Source: Paramecium octaurelia (taxonomy: Eukaryota > Ciliophora > Oligohymenophorea > Peniculida > Parameciidae). From it: a stretch of DNA of 64,000 nucleotides. The notes beneath the pieces were generated by a model. That model ran no database searches, was not told the origin of the DNA, and saw only the letters and a program-made list of their open reading frames with translations. The first letter of the stretch is position 1. Each line of letters opens with the position of its first letter. Shown here piece after piece: positions 49,735-62,613 of this stretch. The stretch is from positions 255,347-319,346 of the forward strand of contig CAJJDP010000133.1 in assembly GCA_905182995.1 (NCBI GenBank), given 5' to 3'. The position numbers were made by a program, and so were the translations under genes.

Positions 49735-51250
49735 TTCTGCATAAATACAATTTGGTTTCTAATAAACTTAGCCTAATTAGAGACATTATGAAAATCTTGT
49801 AAAACTTCACTTAATTAAATCCAACTTCTTTTTTATCAATTTAAATGCACATATAGAGTATATTACATTTTTTAAAACTTTAATGATTTGCAACCAAATA
49901 TTACACTCAATCAAGTCTTTAAAATCAATGATTTAAAAAGAGAGGAATTTTGTAAAATTTATTAATTTGGTCGAAAACAAATTCTATTTAATATACCACC
50001 ACAATTTGCCGATGTTGTTGTTATGTATGATTTTCATATCGTTTAAAATATGGTTAGTGAGGTCTATAAATACTTAATTCTTTGCAATTTCTATTAGCAC
50101 TATTTTGGCATTTCTATAGTTATACTGATCCTTTATTAAAGCCTATCAAATATGAAAAAAATACTATTAATTTATAATAAATTAATAAAATTTACCTGAA
50201 TGAGTTTTATTTACTGATTGAATGCTTGTGTCTTTAAAGCAAAAATCAAAATAGTTAATTCAAGTAGCGTATACTCTAAAATTAGAATTAATCTATCTTA
50301 CTTTAAAACAAATATTAAACATAACAATTTGAACAGAAATGGGTTAATTAAAAAAAATGATTGCATCAATACTCAAGTGCTTAATCATCGCACATTTCAA
50401 GTCCATCCTTACCAATACATTCGAGAGGCTCTATTTTACATTTACAAATCCATCATTACATTCTAATAAAATTGATTGAAAAATTCTTCCTTTTTCGACA
50501 AATTACTTTTTTCCAATTTGTACTGTTAAGTTCTGTAAAATTTGCATTTACCATCATATTATTCGGTTTAGTTTCTGATTTTCAAGTTAGGTACTACTTC
50601 GATATTAAAAACCTTTGAAAATATAATTGCAAAACTTCAAACATCTTGTGATTTTAATTTTTATTGGTGCAGGTAGGGCTCATCAATTTCTCCGCTTTAG
50701 TGAGCAAGAATGGAAGTCGCCACAGACTAGAAGATTTACTATTTTAGTTAAATTATCAGGCGATAAGAATTCTGGGAACTTTATAATATTTTCATTGAAT
50801 TCTTTGTATTTTCAAGATAATTCTATTGTAAACATATATTTTGAATATCTTGGAATAGAACTGAAATATAACAATAAAATAAGATATTAAAGGTATTATA
50901 ATTGTTTCCTTAATATTTTTGTGTTATCAGGAGGAATTTCAACAGGCTGTACATGGTTAAAAATAAGGTTTGAATAAGATGCTTTTTAAGCTATGCTATG
51001 TCCTTCTTCTTGAATTTCATTGAGGAATTTTTCAAATTTCATTCTCTATTTCCACTAAATTACAATTCAATTCAATGTTAAAAATTTTTTGCTAGTTAAG
51101 TAAATGTAAGTGAGAAGTGAAAAACGTTCACATATGATAATTTAATTAATAGAGGATGATTTATTATAGAGTCTGCGCTCTCAAGAGTGTACCTTAAATA
51201 CCTCAAGCTTAACATTATTTAGTTATGCTATCGACTATAGTGTTGAGATT
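49735..51250. repeat. Direct repeat 4, left copy (1516 bp)
   Basis: Identical by inspection to 51252-52767 (offset 1517), separated only by the N at 51251. It contains protein-like but TGA-broken frames on the plus strand at ~50474-50700 and ~50627-50995 that I could not turn into a gene. Probable unmerged contig overlap. Confidence 0.93.
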
Positions 51251-51251
51251 N

Positions 51252-52767
51252 TTCTGCATAAATACAATTTGGTTTCTAATAAACTTAGCCTAATTAGAGA
51301 CATTATGAAAATCTTGTAAAACTTCACTTAATTAAATCCAACTTCTTTTTTATCAATTTAAATGCACATATAGAGTATATTACATTTTTTAAAACTTTAA
51401 TGATTTGCAACCAAATATTACACTCAATCAAGTCTTTAAAATCAATGATTTAAAAAGAGAGGAATTTTGTAAAATTTATTAATTTGGTCGAAAACAAATT
51501 CTATTTAATATACCACCACAATTTGCCGATGTTGTTGTTATGTATGATTTTCATATCGTTTAAAATATGGTTAGTGAGGTCTATAAATACTTAATTCTTT
51601 GCAATTTCTATTAGCACTATTTTGGCATTTCTATAGTTATACTGATCCTTTATTAAAGCCTATCAAATATGAAAAAAATACTATTAATTTATAATAAATT
51701 AATAAAATTTACCTGAATGAGTTTTATTTACTGATTGAATGCTTGTGTCTTTAAAGCAAAAATCAAAATAGTTAATTCAAGTAGCGTATACTCTAAAATT
51801 AGAATTAATCTATCTTACTTTAAAACAAATATTAAACATAACAATTTGAACAGAAATGGGTTAATTAAAAAAAATGATTGCATCAATACTCAAGTGCTTA
51901 ATCATCGCACATTTCAAGTCCATCCTTACCAATACATTCGAGAGGCTCTATTTTACATTTACAAATCCATCATTACATTCTAATAAAATTGATTGAAAAA
52001 TTCTTCCTTTTTCGACAAATTACTTTTTTCCAATTTGTACTGTTAAGTTCTGTAAAATTTGCATTTACCATCATATTATTCGGTTTAGTTTCTGATTTTC
52101 AAGTTAGGTACTACTTCGATATTAAAAACCTTTGAAAATATAATTGCAAAACTTCAAACATCTTGTGATTTTAATTTTTATTGGTGCAGGTAGGGCTCAT
52201 CAATTTCTCCGCTTTAGTGAGCAAGAATGGAAGTCGCCACAGACTAGAAGATTTACTATTTTAGTTAAATTATCAGGCGATAAGAATTCTGGGAACTTTA
52301 TAATATTTTCATTGAATTCTTTGTATTTTCAAGATAATTCTATTGTAAACATATATTTTGAATATCTTGGAATAGAACTGAAATATAACAATAAAATAAG
52401 ATATTAAAGGTATTATAATTGTTTCCTTAATATTTTTGTGTTATCAGGAGGAATTTCAACAGGCTGTACATGGTTAAAAATAAGGTTTGAATAAGATGCT
52501 TTTTAAGCTATGCTATGTCCTTCTTCTTGAATTTCATTGAGGAATTTTTCAAATTTCATTCTCTATTTCCACTAAATTACAATTCAATTCAATGTTAAAA
52601 ATTTTTTGCTAGTTAAGTAAATGTAAGTGAGAAGTGAAAAACGTTCACATATGATAATTTAATTAATAGAGGATGATTTATTATAGAGTCTGCGCTCTCA
52701 AGAGTGTACCTTAAATACCTCAAGCTTAACATTATTTAGTTATGCTATCGACTATAGTGTTGAGATT
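51252..52767. repeat. Direct repeat 4, right copy (1516 bp)
   Basis: Second copy. From 51782 onward it is also the left copy of repeat 5, so part of this sequence appears three times in the window. Confidence 0.93.
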
Positions 52768-53366
52768 AATCTGTTAAATCTAGGACTCAATAAACAGATG
52801 CATAACTTATTGCATTTAATACAATATTAAGGATCTAATAAATATAATCGATTAAACTAGATATATTTAGTAAGAAATAATGGAGTCTTTGGGAAGAATA
52901 CTTAAAGAAGAAAATGTATAATATATATATAGGTAGATCTTCAAATTAATTGTTTTATAATAATTAATCAGTGTAAGTAATAAAAATAATCTATCATGAT
53001 TTATTTATTAATATGCTTTTAAAATATTAAGGTGGAGAGCATTTTTACTCTCTTGTAATTTTTAATTAATAAAAGATGCATATATATTTGATGTAAATGG
53101 CTAGCTAATTTTCAATTTAGAGGGTTAATCCTAAAAATGTGAGTTCAACTCAATAAGAAATTAGGATTTTGGAAAAAAATAAAAAATGACATAATTTAAA
53201 CTTAGTTATTCTGGTACTTATAAAACCTTCAATAATAATATGAAAATGATCAGAATATAAATTAAACTATTGTAGGACTTGTGTTTGTCTAGCTACATCA
53301 AAATTTTGAATTTTTGCATTTTGAGATGACAATTTCAGTATAACTATCAACGAGAGAAGAGATAAT
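51782..53366. repeat. Direct repeat 5, left copy (1585 bp)
   Basis: Identical by inspection to 53368-54952 (offset 1586), with the N at 53367 between the copies. Confidence 0.93.
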
Positions 53367-53367
53367 N

Positions 53368-54952
53368 TAGCGTATACTCTAAAATTAGAATTAATCTATC
53401 TTACTTTAAAACAAATATTAAACATAACAATTTGAACAGAAATGGGTTAATTAAAAAAAATGATTGCATCAATACTCAAGTGCTTAATCATCGCACATTT
53501 CAAGTCCATCCTTACCAATACATTCGAGAGGCTCTATTTTACATTTACAAATCCATCATTACATTCTAATAAAATTGATTGAAAAATTCTTCCTTTTTCG
53601 ACAAATTACTTTTTTCCAATTTGTACTGTTAAGTTCTGTAAAATTTGCATTTACCATCATATTATTCGGTTTAGTTTCTGATTTTCAAGTTAGGTACTAC
53701 TTCGATATTAAAAACCTTTGAAAATATAATTGCAAAACTTCAAACATCTTGTGATTTTAATTTTTATTGGTGCAGGTAGGGCTCATCAATTTCTCCGCTT
53801 TAGTGAGCAAGAATGGAAGTCGCCACAGACTAGAAGATTTACTATTTTAGTTAAATTATCAGGCGATAAGAATTCTGGGAACTTTATAATATTTTCATTG
53901 AATTCTTTGTATTTTCAAGATAATTCTATTGTAAACATATATTTTGAATATCTTGGAATAGAACTGAAATATAACAATAAAATAAGATATTAAAGGTATT
54001 ATAATTGTTTCCTTAATATTTTTGTGTTATCAGGAGGAATTTCAACAGGCTGTACATGGTTAAAAATAAGGTTTGAATAAGATGCTTTTTAAGCTATGCT
54101 ATGTCCTTCTTCTTGAATTTCATTGAGGAATTTTTCAAATTTCATTCTCTATTTCCACTAAATTACAATTCAATTCAATGTTAAAAATTTTTTGCTAGTT
54201 AAGTAAATGTAAGTGAGAAGTGAAAAACGTTCACATATGATAATTTAATTAATAGAGGATGATTTATTATAGAGTCTGCGCTCTCAAGAGTGTACCTTAA
54301 ATACCTCAAGCTTAACATTATTTAGTTATGCTATCGACTATAGTGTTGAGATTAATCTGTTAAATCTAGGACTCAATAAACAGATGCATAACTTATTGCA
54401 TTTAATACAATATTAAGGATCTAATAAATATAATCGATTAAACTAGATATATTTAGTAAGAAATAATGGAGTCTTTGGGAAGAATACTTAAAGAAGAAAA
54501 TGTATAATATATATATAGGTAGATCTTCAAATTAATTGTTTTATAATAATTAATCAGTGTAAGTAATAAAAATAATCTATCATGATTTATTTATTAATAT
54601 GCTTTTAAAATATTAAGGTGGAGAGCATTTTTACTCTCTTGTAATTTTTAATTAATAAAAGATGCATATATATTTGATGTAAATGGCTAGCTAATTTTCA
54701 ATTTAGAGGGTTAATCCTAAAAATGTGAGTTCAACTCAATAAGAAATTAGGATTTTGGAAAAAAATAAAAAATGACATAATTTAAACTTAGTTATTCTGG
54801 TACTTATAAAACCTTCAATAATAATATGAAAATGATCAGAATATAAATTAAACTATTGTAGGACTTGTGTTTGTCTAGCTACATCAAAATTTTGAATTTT
54901 TGCATTTTGAGATGACAATTTCAGTATAACTATCAACGAGAGAAGAGATAAT
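53368..54952. repeat. Direct repeat 5, right copy (1585 bp)
   Basis: Second copy; unique sequence resumes at 54953. Confidence 0.93.
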
Positions 54953-57723
54953 GAGTGCACAATAATTAAAATTATTGTCATTTCCAAAAAATAAGATAAC
55001 ATGATGGAAATTTGTGTTGAGATAAACTTTATTTCCTCATCGGACAGTAGGCGCAGCTAAAATAAACAGATTGTCAAATAGAAGATCAAGATTAGTATAT
55101 TCTGTTAGATATAAATTTGACTACTCCTAGAGATTTGAATTTGTTATTTCTCTTAAGAGATCTGAACTTAAGATAAGTATGAATTCTTACAAATTCTGCC
55201 TATTGCTGGTTTTAAATGCTGAGAACAGCAAAATATATTCGTACATCTGAAAATATTAACATTTGTAAAATGTTAAGCCAAGGCTAAAAATTTCTTGTTC
55301 ATCCTAATATCAAAGTTCTTTGAATTTATAAATTTACTTCTGGGTTTTAATTAATAAAAGTAAATAATTCATTATCAAAGTAGGGTTGAAATAGTTGAAG
55401 ATAATAAAGTCGAAATGGAAGTGTTTTATTTAATATAAAATTAAAGAAATATTGTTATTTTCTTGGGCTAAATTTTGCTTTAATTGAATTAATTCATTTT
55501 ACAAGTTTACTAAGGATTAAAACCTAATCATGATCTCTTGTATCAAAGCAATATTATTCCATAATATTTGTATGTTAATATGAAATTTCAAACATTAGGT
55601 ATTAAAAAAAAAGATTTTATCCTTTACAGTAATTACGAAATTATGGTTCCTAGAATTAATACCTTAATTTACCTATGTTTTAATCTCTTGAAATATTTAT
55701 CTGAATCAGCACATCCTAATCAATAATGCTTGACGTTAACATTTCTCTCTAGGAAATCTCCTTAACTTATAAGATTTTTCCTCTTCCCCTAATCCCTTCA
55801 ATAATTTAGAGCCTGCTCCTATTTCAGCATCTTCTCCTTTCTCTCTTGACTCCTATACTATAGGAAAATGATAATATTAGTTCTGATATAACCCCAAAAG
55901 ATGATGAATTTTAAAGTCAACTATTAGTAAGTGGTATGAAGAAAATGGTAGTCTAAAAATTAATTACCGTGAGGCTTTCGTTAGAGACCTATCCCACAGA
56001 CATATTATAAGTCCAATGACTTGGGTTAGAAAAATTATATAAGGGGGAGAGAAATTCAAATCAAAAAAGAATATTCTATGAATCAATTAAACTGATCATT
56101 TTTAAAGAAATACTTGTTTTAAACCAAACAACCTTAAAGAAGTAACATTTAGGAGAATTACCAATACCATTCAACTGGCGTGCCTTTTAAGTTTATTAGT
56201 ACACTATTTGGAAGTTTAAATAATAGTTGATCTTTTGATCAAAAACATAGAATCTTAGATAGAAAATTATCCTCAATCAATATTTGAGAGAGAGTATAAG
56301 ACCAAAAGGAGACTTGAATTTTGACGTAGAAGGATAAGAATGCTTTCAAATATTATGGGCAAAATTGGGAATGGGATTCATTCAATTAAGTGTGATCCTT
56401 TTGTTTAATTTAACCTGTTTCATCTCTAACCTAATGACAATTTAATGAGTCATGATTTTTTATTAAAATAAAGAAATAAACTAAAGTATGGGTTGGCCAT
56501 ACTTCCTTCAAAGCGTGAATTAGGTTGGGTTAGTATGTTTTTAAGCATTAAATTTTTTTTAAGTCTAGTTATATAACTTAATTAAATTAATTTCAATCGC
56601 CAAATCATTTAGGTGAAAGTATTTAAAATTTCGACTTTAAAAATCAATACTACTCATTTTATTAATAGGTTTATATTATTTAATTTGAAATCAATATCAA
56701 TTTCAAAATAATAACTTATTGTAAGAGTAAAAAATTTAAGATCAAAATCAATTGAACAGGTCGGCATTTTATGAAAATAGTTAAACTATTAATTCTATTA
56801 TTGAATATTGAAATTGAAAAGTATTTTATTCCTAATAATCAGATTCATGTTTAAAAGAATTAGAGACAAAATGAAAATAGAATATTATTCAAATGCCTCT
56901 TATTCTTTTCAATACTACTTTTCAGATTAATGAATAATGCTTTAACTCATTTGGAATATTTTTATCAAATCCCATAGAAAAAATTTACTTTGCATCAAGA
57001 ACAAGTAAACAATGTGCTATTTAAAATTTTGCAATTACTCTTTAAAAAAATTTAATATGACTAATGATGCAATTCTTAGTAATATGGTTTTACTAAAATT
57101 TCTTTTGAAAGCGAAAACATCTTCAATAACACCCTCTCTAATCAAATTTTCTAATATTTTCTTTTTTGCCTTGAGTATTCACCGATATATATTATGATAA
57201 GATATGAAATCCTAAATCTTTTGATTATTGTTATTGAAAGCTATAATGGCAATCAAGGCTGTATAAGGGTGTCAACTTGAATTTTATTTAAAGGCTATGC
57301 TTTAAAAGTAATTAGATTTATTCAAATCTAAAATGAGAGTGGCACTTTCAATTAGTCGCTTGTGCCAAGCTTACCTCAAGTGGCTAAAGTTAAAATTAAT
57401 TTGAAATAAACTACAAACATAAATAATGATACAAATTTATTAAATTTTAATCTCTAGATAATCATATTCAATATTTTAAGAAAATAATAAATCAAGGATC
57501 GATTCCTGTATGAATTAATTTTGTTACGACAATCAGTTCTCAAATTCAATCTAAGGATCTCTTCACTTATATTACCATTCTGATTTATAACTATATGATC
57601 ATCAACCATCTATTAACAATGATTTAAAATCACTAATTACAATACTAGAAAATTGTAATTTAAATTGATGATTAATTTTAATTCTATATGATCATTAACG
57701 ATAACGTTTAATAATATATTATA
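54953..57723. other. AT-rich region with a few coding-like scraps
   Basis: Mostly AT-noise. Between ~55710 and 55870 a plus frame reads as a Ser/Pro/Leu-rich segment (Gly-Asn-Leu-Leu, Ser-Ser-Ser-Pro-Asn-Pro, Leu-Asp-Ser-Tyr), and ~55960-56080 holds a basic segment (Tyr-Arg-Glu-Ala-Phe-Val-Arg) in another frame. They could be pieces of one decayed gene. Not identified. Confidence 0.35.
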
Positions 57724-58200
57724 TCAAATAAATTATGCTTAATATATTTCACATTCCTTTATTTCTGGTTTAATTTATCCAAATAAATGAGGATTTTCAC
57801 TTTAATTTTGATATTTATCAAATTCATATGAATTCCCTAACTTACAATAACCATCACTAAAATTAACACCTATGTAAAAATCATGTCCAGATCCAAATGC
57901 AGGTCCCTAACTAGAATTACAATAAATTGCATATTGCTTCTATCTTACTTCAAAGGACAAATTTAATTGTGAGTTTATGAAAATATAAAGGATGATAGTG
58001 TATCATCTTGCACATAATTATTTAGATTAGATACCCACTTACAAGGAGAATAAGCTCCAAAGATATAATCATTTTTTGATTGAAAAATCATGAGTAAATT
58101 GTCTTTATTATTGATTTCTTTCCAATAAGATTATCCATTGAATCCATTTCTTGTACCTTAAAATATTAAAGTTAAACTTTTTATCGTTTTTTTTGATTTC
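57724..58200 (-). pseudogene. TLDc-domain fragment with a 1-nt frameshift
   Basis: The minus strand reads as most of a TLDc domain: Gly-Thr-Arg-Asn-Gly-Phe near 58155, Trp-Lys-Glu-Ile-Asn, Leu-Met-Ile-Phe-Gln-Ser, Phe-Gly-Ala-Tyr-Ser-Pro-Cys-Lys-Trp, Ser-Ser-Phe-Ile-Phe-Ser, then after ~57945 in the next frame Gln-Tyr-Ala-Ile-Tyr-Cys, Gly-Pro-Ala-Phe-Gly-Ser-Gly-His-Asp, Gly-Asn-Ser-Tyr-Glu-Phe, ending at TGA 57726-57724. A single missing A at about 57936-57950 explains the shift, and no intron fits. TLDc domains occur in oxidation-resistance and V-ATPase-regulating proteins; ciliates have many with N-terminal coiled coils. No N-terminal part is attached here. Confidence 0.72.
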
Positions 58201-61123
58201 TCCTATAAAAAATAAAATTTTAATCCAAAAATCATTAAGCAAGGTTGGTTTTATACTTCACAAAATTTACAATTTAATTCGATTATTTTTCTGGATTTTG
58301 ATGATTAATAATTTTTTAAGATAAATTGCGATTTAATTTCATAAAAAATGCCTATTAAAAAATCGGTAGCAATAAACAATATTCATAAGTTCTTTATATT
58401 TTATTATTAAATCAATCGCGATTTAAAAAAGTAACATTCCTTTGAGTAGTGTAATTTTTTGAGTTCTATTAATTATTGAAGGAAAATATTTAAAGTAAAG
58501 CTCATTATATGAAGAGTAAATATAAGATGAAAAGATAATCTTATTTCTTTACAGATCGTCTCATATTTATTAAAATAATTTAAATATTTAGAAAAGAGAA
58601 TCCCATTTTTGACATATTTCTTCTTTAGACATCTTTCAATTTTTTTATATACCCCTTTGAAATTTCTAACTTTTGCATCAACGGTATGGTCTATAATTTA
58701 CACTTAAGAAAATCGATAAGAAAAAAATTGTTCAATTTAATATAGTATAAAATTATCTGTCTCTCACAATTACAATCGAAATACATTTTTCTTCATACTT
58801 TAAAACAGAAAGGGAATAGTGACATAGATAAAAGGAAGGATACAATTTTAATAGATAAAATAATCTCCCTACAAATTATGGCTCTTTTATAATCTAGTAC
58901 AAAATTTGGCAAGTATTGAGTTTTTCAAACTAATATCGCATGAATTAGATAAGTATCTTTCTGATAATTGCTGAGTTAACCACCTATTATTTTTTTGATA
59001 ACTGATTATTAAATTTGAATGCCTATTTTTTAAAATAGTGTTTTAAGGTTTACTTTTTAAAAAACATAAGATTCAATAAATAATCCTAGACAAAAGGCTT
59101 CTTTTTCTTATCAATTTATCTCACTTGGACAAAATATTCTTAAATGAATGGTATTTTCTATATTTAAGGGAATGCAGTCAAACTATATAATCCAATTTAG
59201 CAAAATTTAATCTCTACTCCTTAAACAGAGATTATTGTTTTAAAGGCTATAGGTTTCCTATCTTGAAGATTGATTTTAGAAAGGCAACCACTTTGAACTC
59301 AAGTACCTTAAACTCTCTAATTTAATTCTATAGACGTCAGAATTCTTTCAATTAGCAACTATCAAATTTCTCTAGGTCTCTAAGAACCAGACCAACTTGA
59401 GGACTTTTGATTGAATATTCATTAAAAATTTAGTTAGTTAATAAATTGTTTCTTAACCATCTAGATAATAAAGGATTTAGTCATGCTTTATATTGTATAG
59501 TAATGAAATAATGTATAGTTGTATTGGAATCTTGAATGATAATTGATCCTGTTGATATATATATATGGATATAAACTTAGTTGAGAATCTTAGATTGTCA
59601 CTAGAATATTACCTGTATATGAGTTAACATCAACCAGAGGTATTTGTATCTATATATAATTTCAAACTGGTTATTGCTCAAAACATGATTCAATATCTAA
59701 TATAATTGGTAGTTTAAATTTAGAAAATGCAATTTAATTATTAAAATGGTGTTCCATAAAAAAGTGTGATTTACTACACTCTTATTTACATCTATAAATT
59801 TTAGAGGTAAAATTTTATTATTGATAATTTCAAGAAGCTCTTATTTTGAAATACCAGAAAATAGATTTTATAAATAACTAATCACGAATAACATAAATAA
59901 TATTATTAAATCCAAAGGAGCTTGCCTTTAATCCTAAGTAATATAATAACCTTTACATCATTTTGATTATGTTGTTAAGCAAACTTAAACAGTTTGTATT
60001 AGAAAATCGAACATCTAAAATTTATTACTTGAATTGAATAGAATGCAAATAGTATTTTGATTGTAATCGTAATGCGAATTATCATACCATCCTAGATTTC
60101 CCCTTTACTTTTTCTTCTCTTTGTTTGGAGACGAGTATTAATTTTACAGGAGATAAATAAATTTTATGATATTTTAAAATGAGAATTTGAATTGCCTCCC
60201 ATAGAGCAACAAAGACCCTCTAGGAAATTCTTAATAATATCATTAAAGCATCCTGTATCAACAAATTTTAACAAATAATTATATTTATTATTTGACAATA
60301 ATTTCCATTTTTATAAACTTTGAAGTCTCAGCTAGATAGAAGAATTCGTTTCAGATAATTATCTGTCAAAACCATCTTCTCTTAGAATTTTATATAAGTG
60401 TTTTTGATTATTATAAGAGAGGTGAGCAAATATAATAAACAGTTCCATAGAAGGAAGTATCAATTTTTCTATATGAATGAAAAAATTATTGACTAGGATA
60501 ATAATTAACATAAAAAACTACAGGAGAGTGAATTTGAACATAAATCTTTATATAATAAAATAAATACAGAAATTAAGAAATTGGAGAATAAAGTAATTTT
60601 TTCGAAAAACCTTAAATTTTCTATCCCCTATTTAAAGAGAATCCTGATTTGTAACTTAAATAAAATATGAATGGGGGTATTTTACATTCTGATTATATTA
60701 CTCAGAAGAGGGATAGAAAACGGGGAAGGAATTATTGCATTTGAAATAAAACTTTTGATTCTGATTAAATAAACAAGTGTAGCAACAGTGATTTCATTTT
60801 GATATTTTTTTGAAGGGAAATATAAAATGTCAGAATGCAAACCTATATGATGTTTTATTGTTTATTAATTAGACGTTCTTAACTTAACCATTTTATCTAA
60901 TTATCAAACCTATCTTCTAGAATTGTCATCTGTTAATTTAATTGAAATCAATAAATAAAAGAAAAATTTAAGATACAGTCATAAATGATATTTTGAATTT
61001 AGTAGTTCATAAATCTATATAGGTTTTGGGGCTCAATAATAAGGACTACCTAACCATGACAAAAGATGAGGATACCTCTTTCTGAATATATTAAACATTA
61101 GAAACTTAAAACTAATTACATCA
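58201..61123. other. AT-rich stretch, no supported gene
   Basis: Nearly 3 kb of AT-rich sequence. I found no frame worth calling, no repeat array and no RNA gene. Confidence 0.45.
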
Positions 61124-62090
61124 ATGGCAAAAATCTCTAAATTATTAAAGTATGCTAAAAAGGTTTGTGGATCGTTAGGAATTAGAGAATCCTTAAAAAC
61201 CAATTTAGAGATTCGAAATAAAATAATGTTCTTTTATCAGAAGATGATATTGGGATACTGGCAAGTAGTGAAGCCAGAAAAAAATGAACAGTATACCATA
61301 AAACTGTAATCTTCTACATTATAATGCCTTTTGATAAGTTTAACATCCTTCTCTTTGTTAGATGTTGATTTAAAGGGAAAGATAGAGATAAATTTGGATA
61401 ATTATTCTATCAATGAAAGTCAGCGCATTTTTTGACCTTATTATTGGTAGGGTGAATTTAAATAACAAGAAATTATGTATTTTACATCAAAGTTTAATAA
61501 ATTTCTATTTATACAAAGAGAATGGATTCTACCCTAGTATTTGCTCATGATCACTTAAGAAGAAATATAATCTTGACTCTTTCAGAAGTGTTCAGACCGG
61601 TTTATAGCAAGGAGCTAAATTAATAATATATTAGTCTAAGAAATAATTTGGTTATTAATTAATATTACGAAAGTTGATGATAAATACACAATAAACTTCA
61701 ACTAAATTAAGAAGCAATGCATACAAAAGAAAAACTTATGTTTAAAAGCCGATCTCAATATTATTTTTTATATGAAGTTTAAGAAAAGAGTAGCGAGAAG
61801 AAAATTAATAGATTAATATCTAGTATTATTTAGATATTCACCAATAGAGTAGGTAGGTGGCAGAAGAATAGTAGGATAAGGATATTGAATATTCTAGTAT
61901 GGTGAAAAATTTTAAAAGAAAGAAGAGATTGAATATGTAGAGGAAGTATTCTAAAAGTATAATGAAAAGAAATTGATGTAGGCTCCTTGTTGGATAATAT
62001 TAGAAACAAAATTTATAAGGTTTGAATCTTTTGCAATCAAGTAGTATATGGTACAACTTTTAAAAAGGACTCTAATGATTTTTTAAAAAG
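61124..62090 (+). pseudogene. Unidentified gene or recent pseudogene, several exon-like segments
   Basis: ATG 61124 begins a basic helical frame that runs ~100 codons to a TGA at ~61434, and continues after it in the same frame (Gln-Gly-Glu-Phe, Gln-Arg-Glu-Trp-Ile-Leu-Pro). A 23-nt GT-AG segment starting at ~61539 would lead into a very protein-like stretch (Leu-Thr-Leu-Ser-Glu-Val-Phe-Arg-Pro-Val-Tyr). A 39-nt one near 61671 and a 27-nt one near 61871 would carry it on to ~62080. Because the TGA at 61434 has no intron to remove it and one candidate intron is unusually long, I cannot say whether the gene is intact. No family recognised. Confidence 0.4.
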
Positions 62091-62099
62091 CATAATATC

Positions 62100-62600
62100 T
62101 ATTGAGTAAAAATTACATCAAGTTATAAATTTAATCCTAAGTTATCTAATCTTGATTCTAACTTCTTAATTAGTATTTCCTTAGTTTCTACCTAGCTATT
62201 CATTTCATTTTCTAAATTACTGACAATATTCTTGTTCTCTGATTTTAAAGATTCAATCAATTCGTCCATTCCACAATATTTCTTCAAATTTTGAAAGTTC
62301 TTTTCGAATTTTTCAACATATTCATCAAGTGCTTAAATTTATATTGGTTACATCCTAATGATTTGAAAATACTGCTATTTATTTTTGAATAGAATTAAGT
62401 TTTTTCACATGCTCTTAAAATTAATTTTTAGTTAAATTTAGCAATTCCATCTAACAATATAATTATTTTGAAGAATGTATTAAATCATCTAAATCCTGTA
62501 TTCTTATCTGTTGTTCTAATTGTAAATTTCACCTCGCTTAAATTTTTGTAATTGCTCTTTAATTTCTAAGATTTGGCTATCAGCTAAAAATTAGAATCAT
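62100..62600 (-). pseudogene. Coiled-coil segments in shifting frames, downstream of the B-box-like ORF
   Basis: On the minus strand, ~62590-62340 and ~62335-62100 read as coiled coil (Ile-Leu-Glu-Ile-Lys-Glu-Gln, Gln-Asp-Leu-Asp-Asp-Leu-Ile, Asp-Glu-Tyr-Val-Glu-Lys-Phe) but in different frames. A 17-nt GT-AG segment could join two of them; the other junctions have no intron. They look like the C-terminal half of the gene that starts at 63660. Confidence 0.42.
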
Positions 62601-62613
62601 AATACTTGATTAA

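Noticed and set aside
50627..53993. Three copies of an 87-codon plus-strand frame
   Set aside because: All three lie in repeats 4 and 5 and are the same locus; the frame lacks an ATG at its start and neighbouring frames are equally protein-like.
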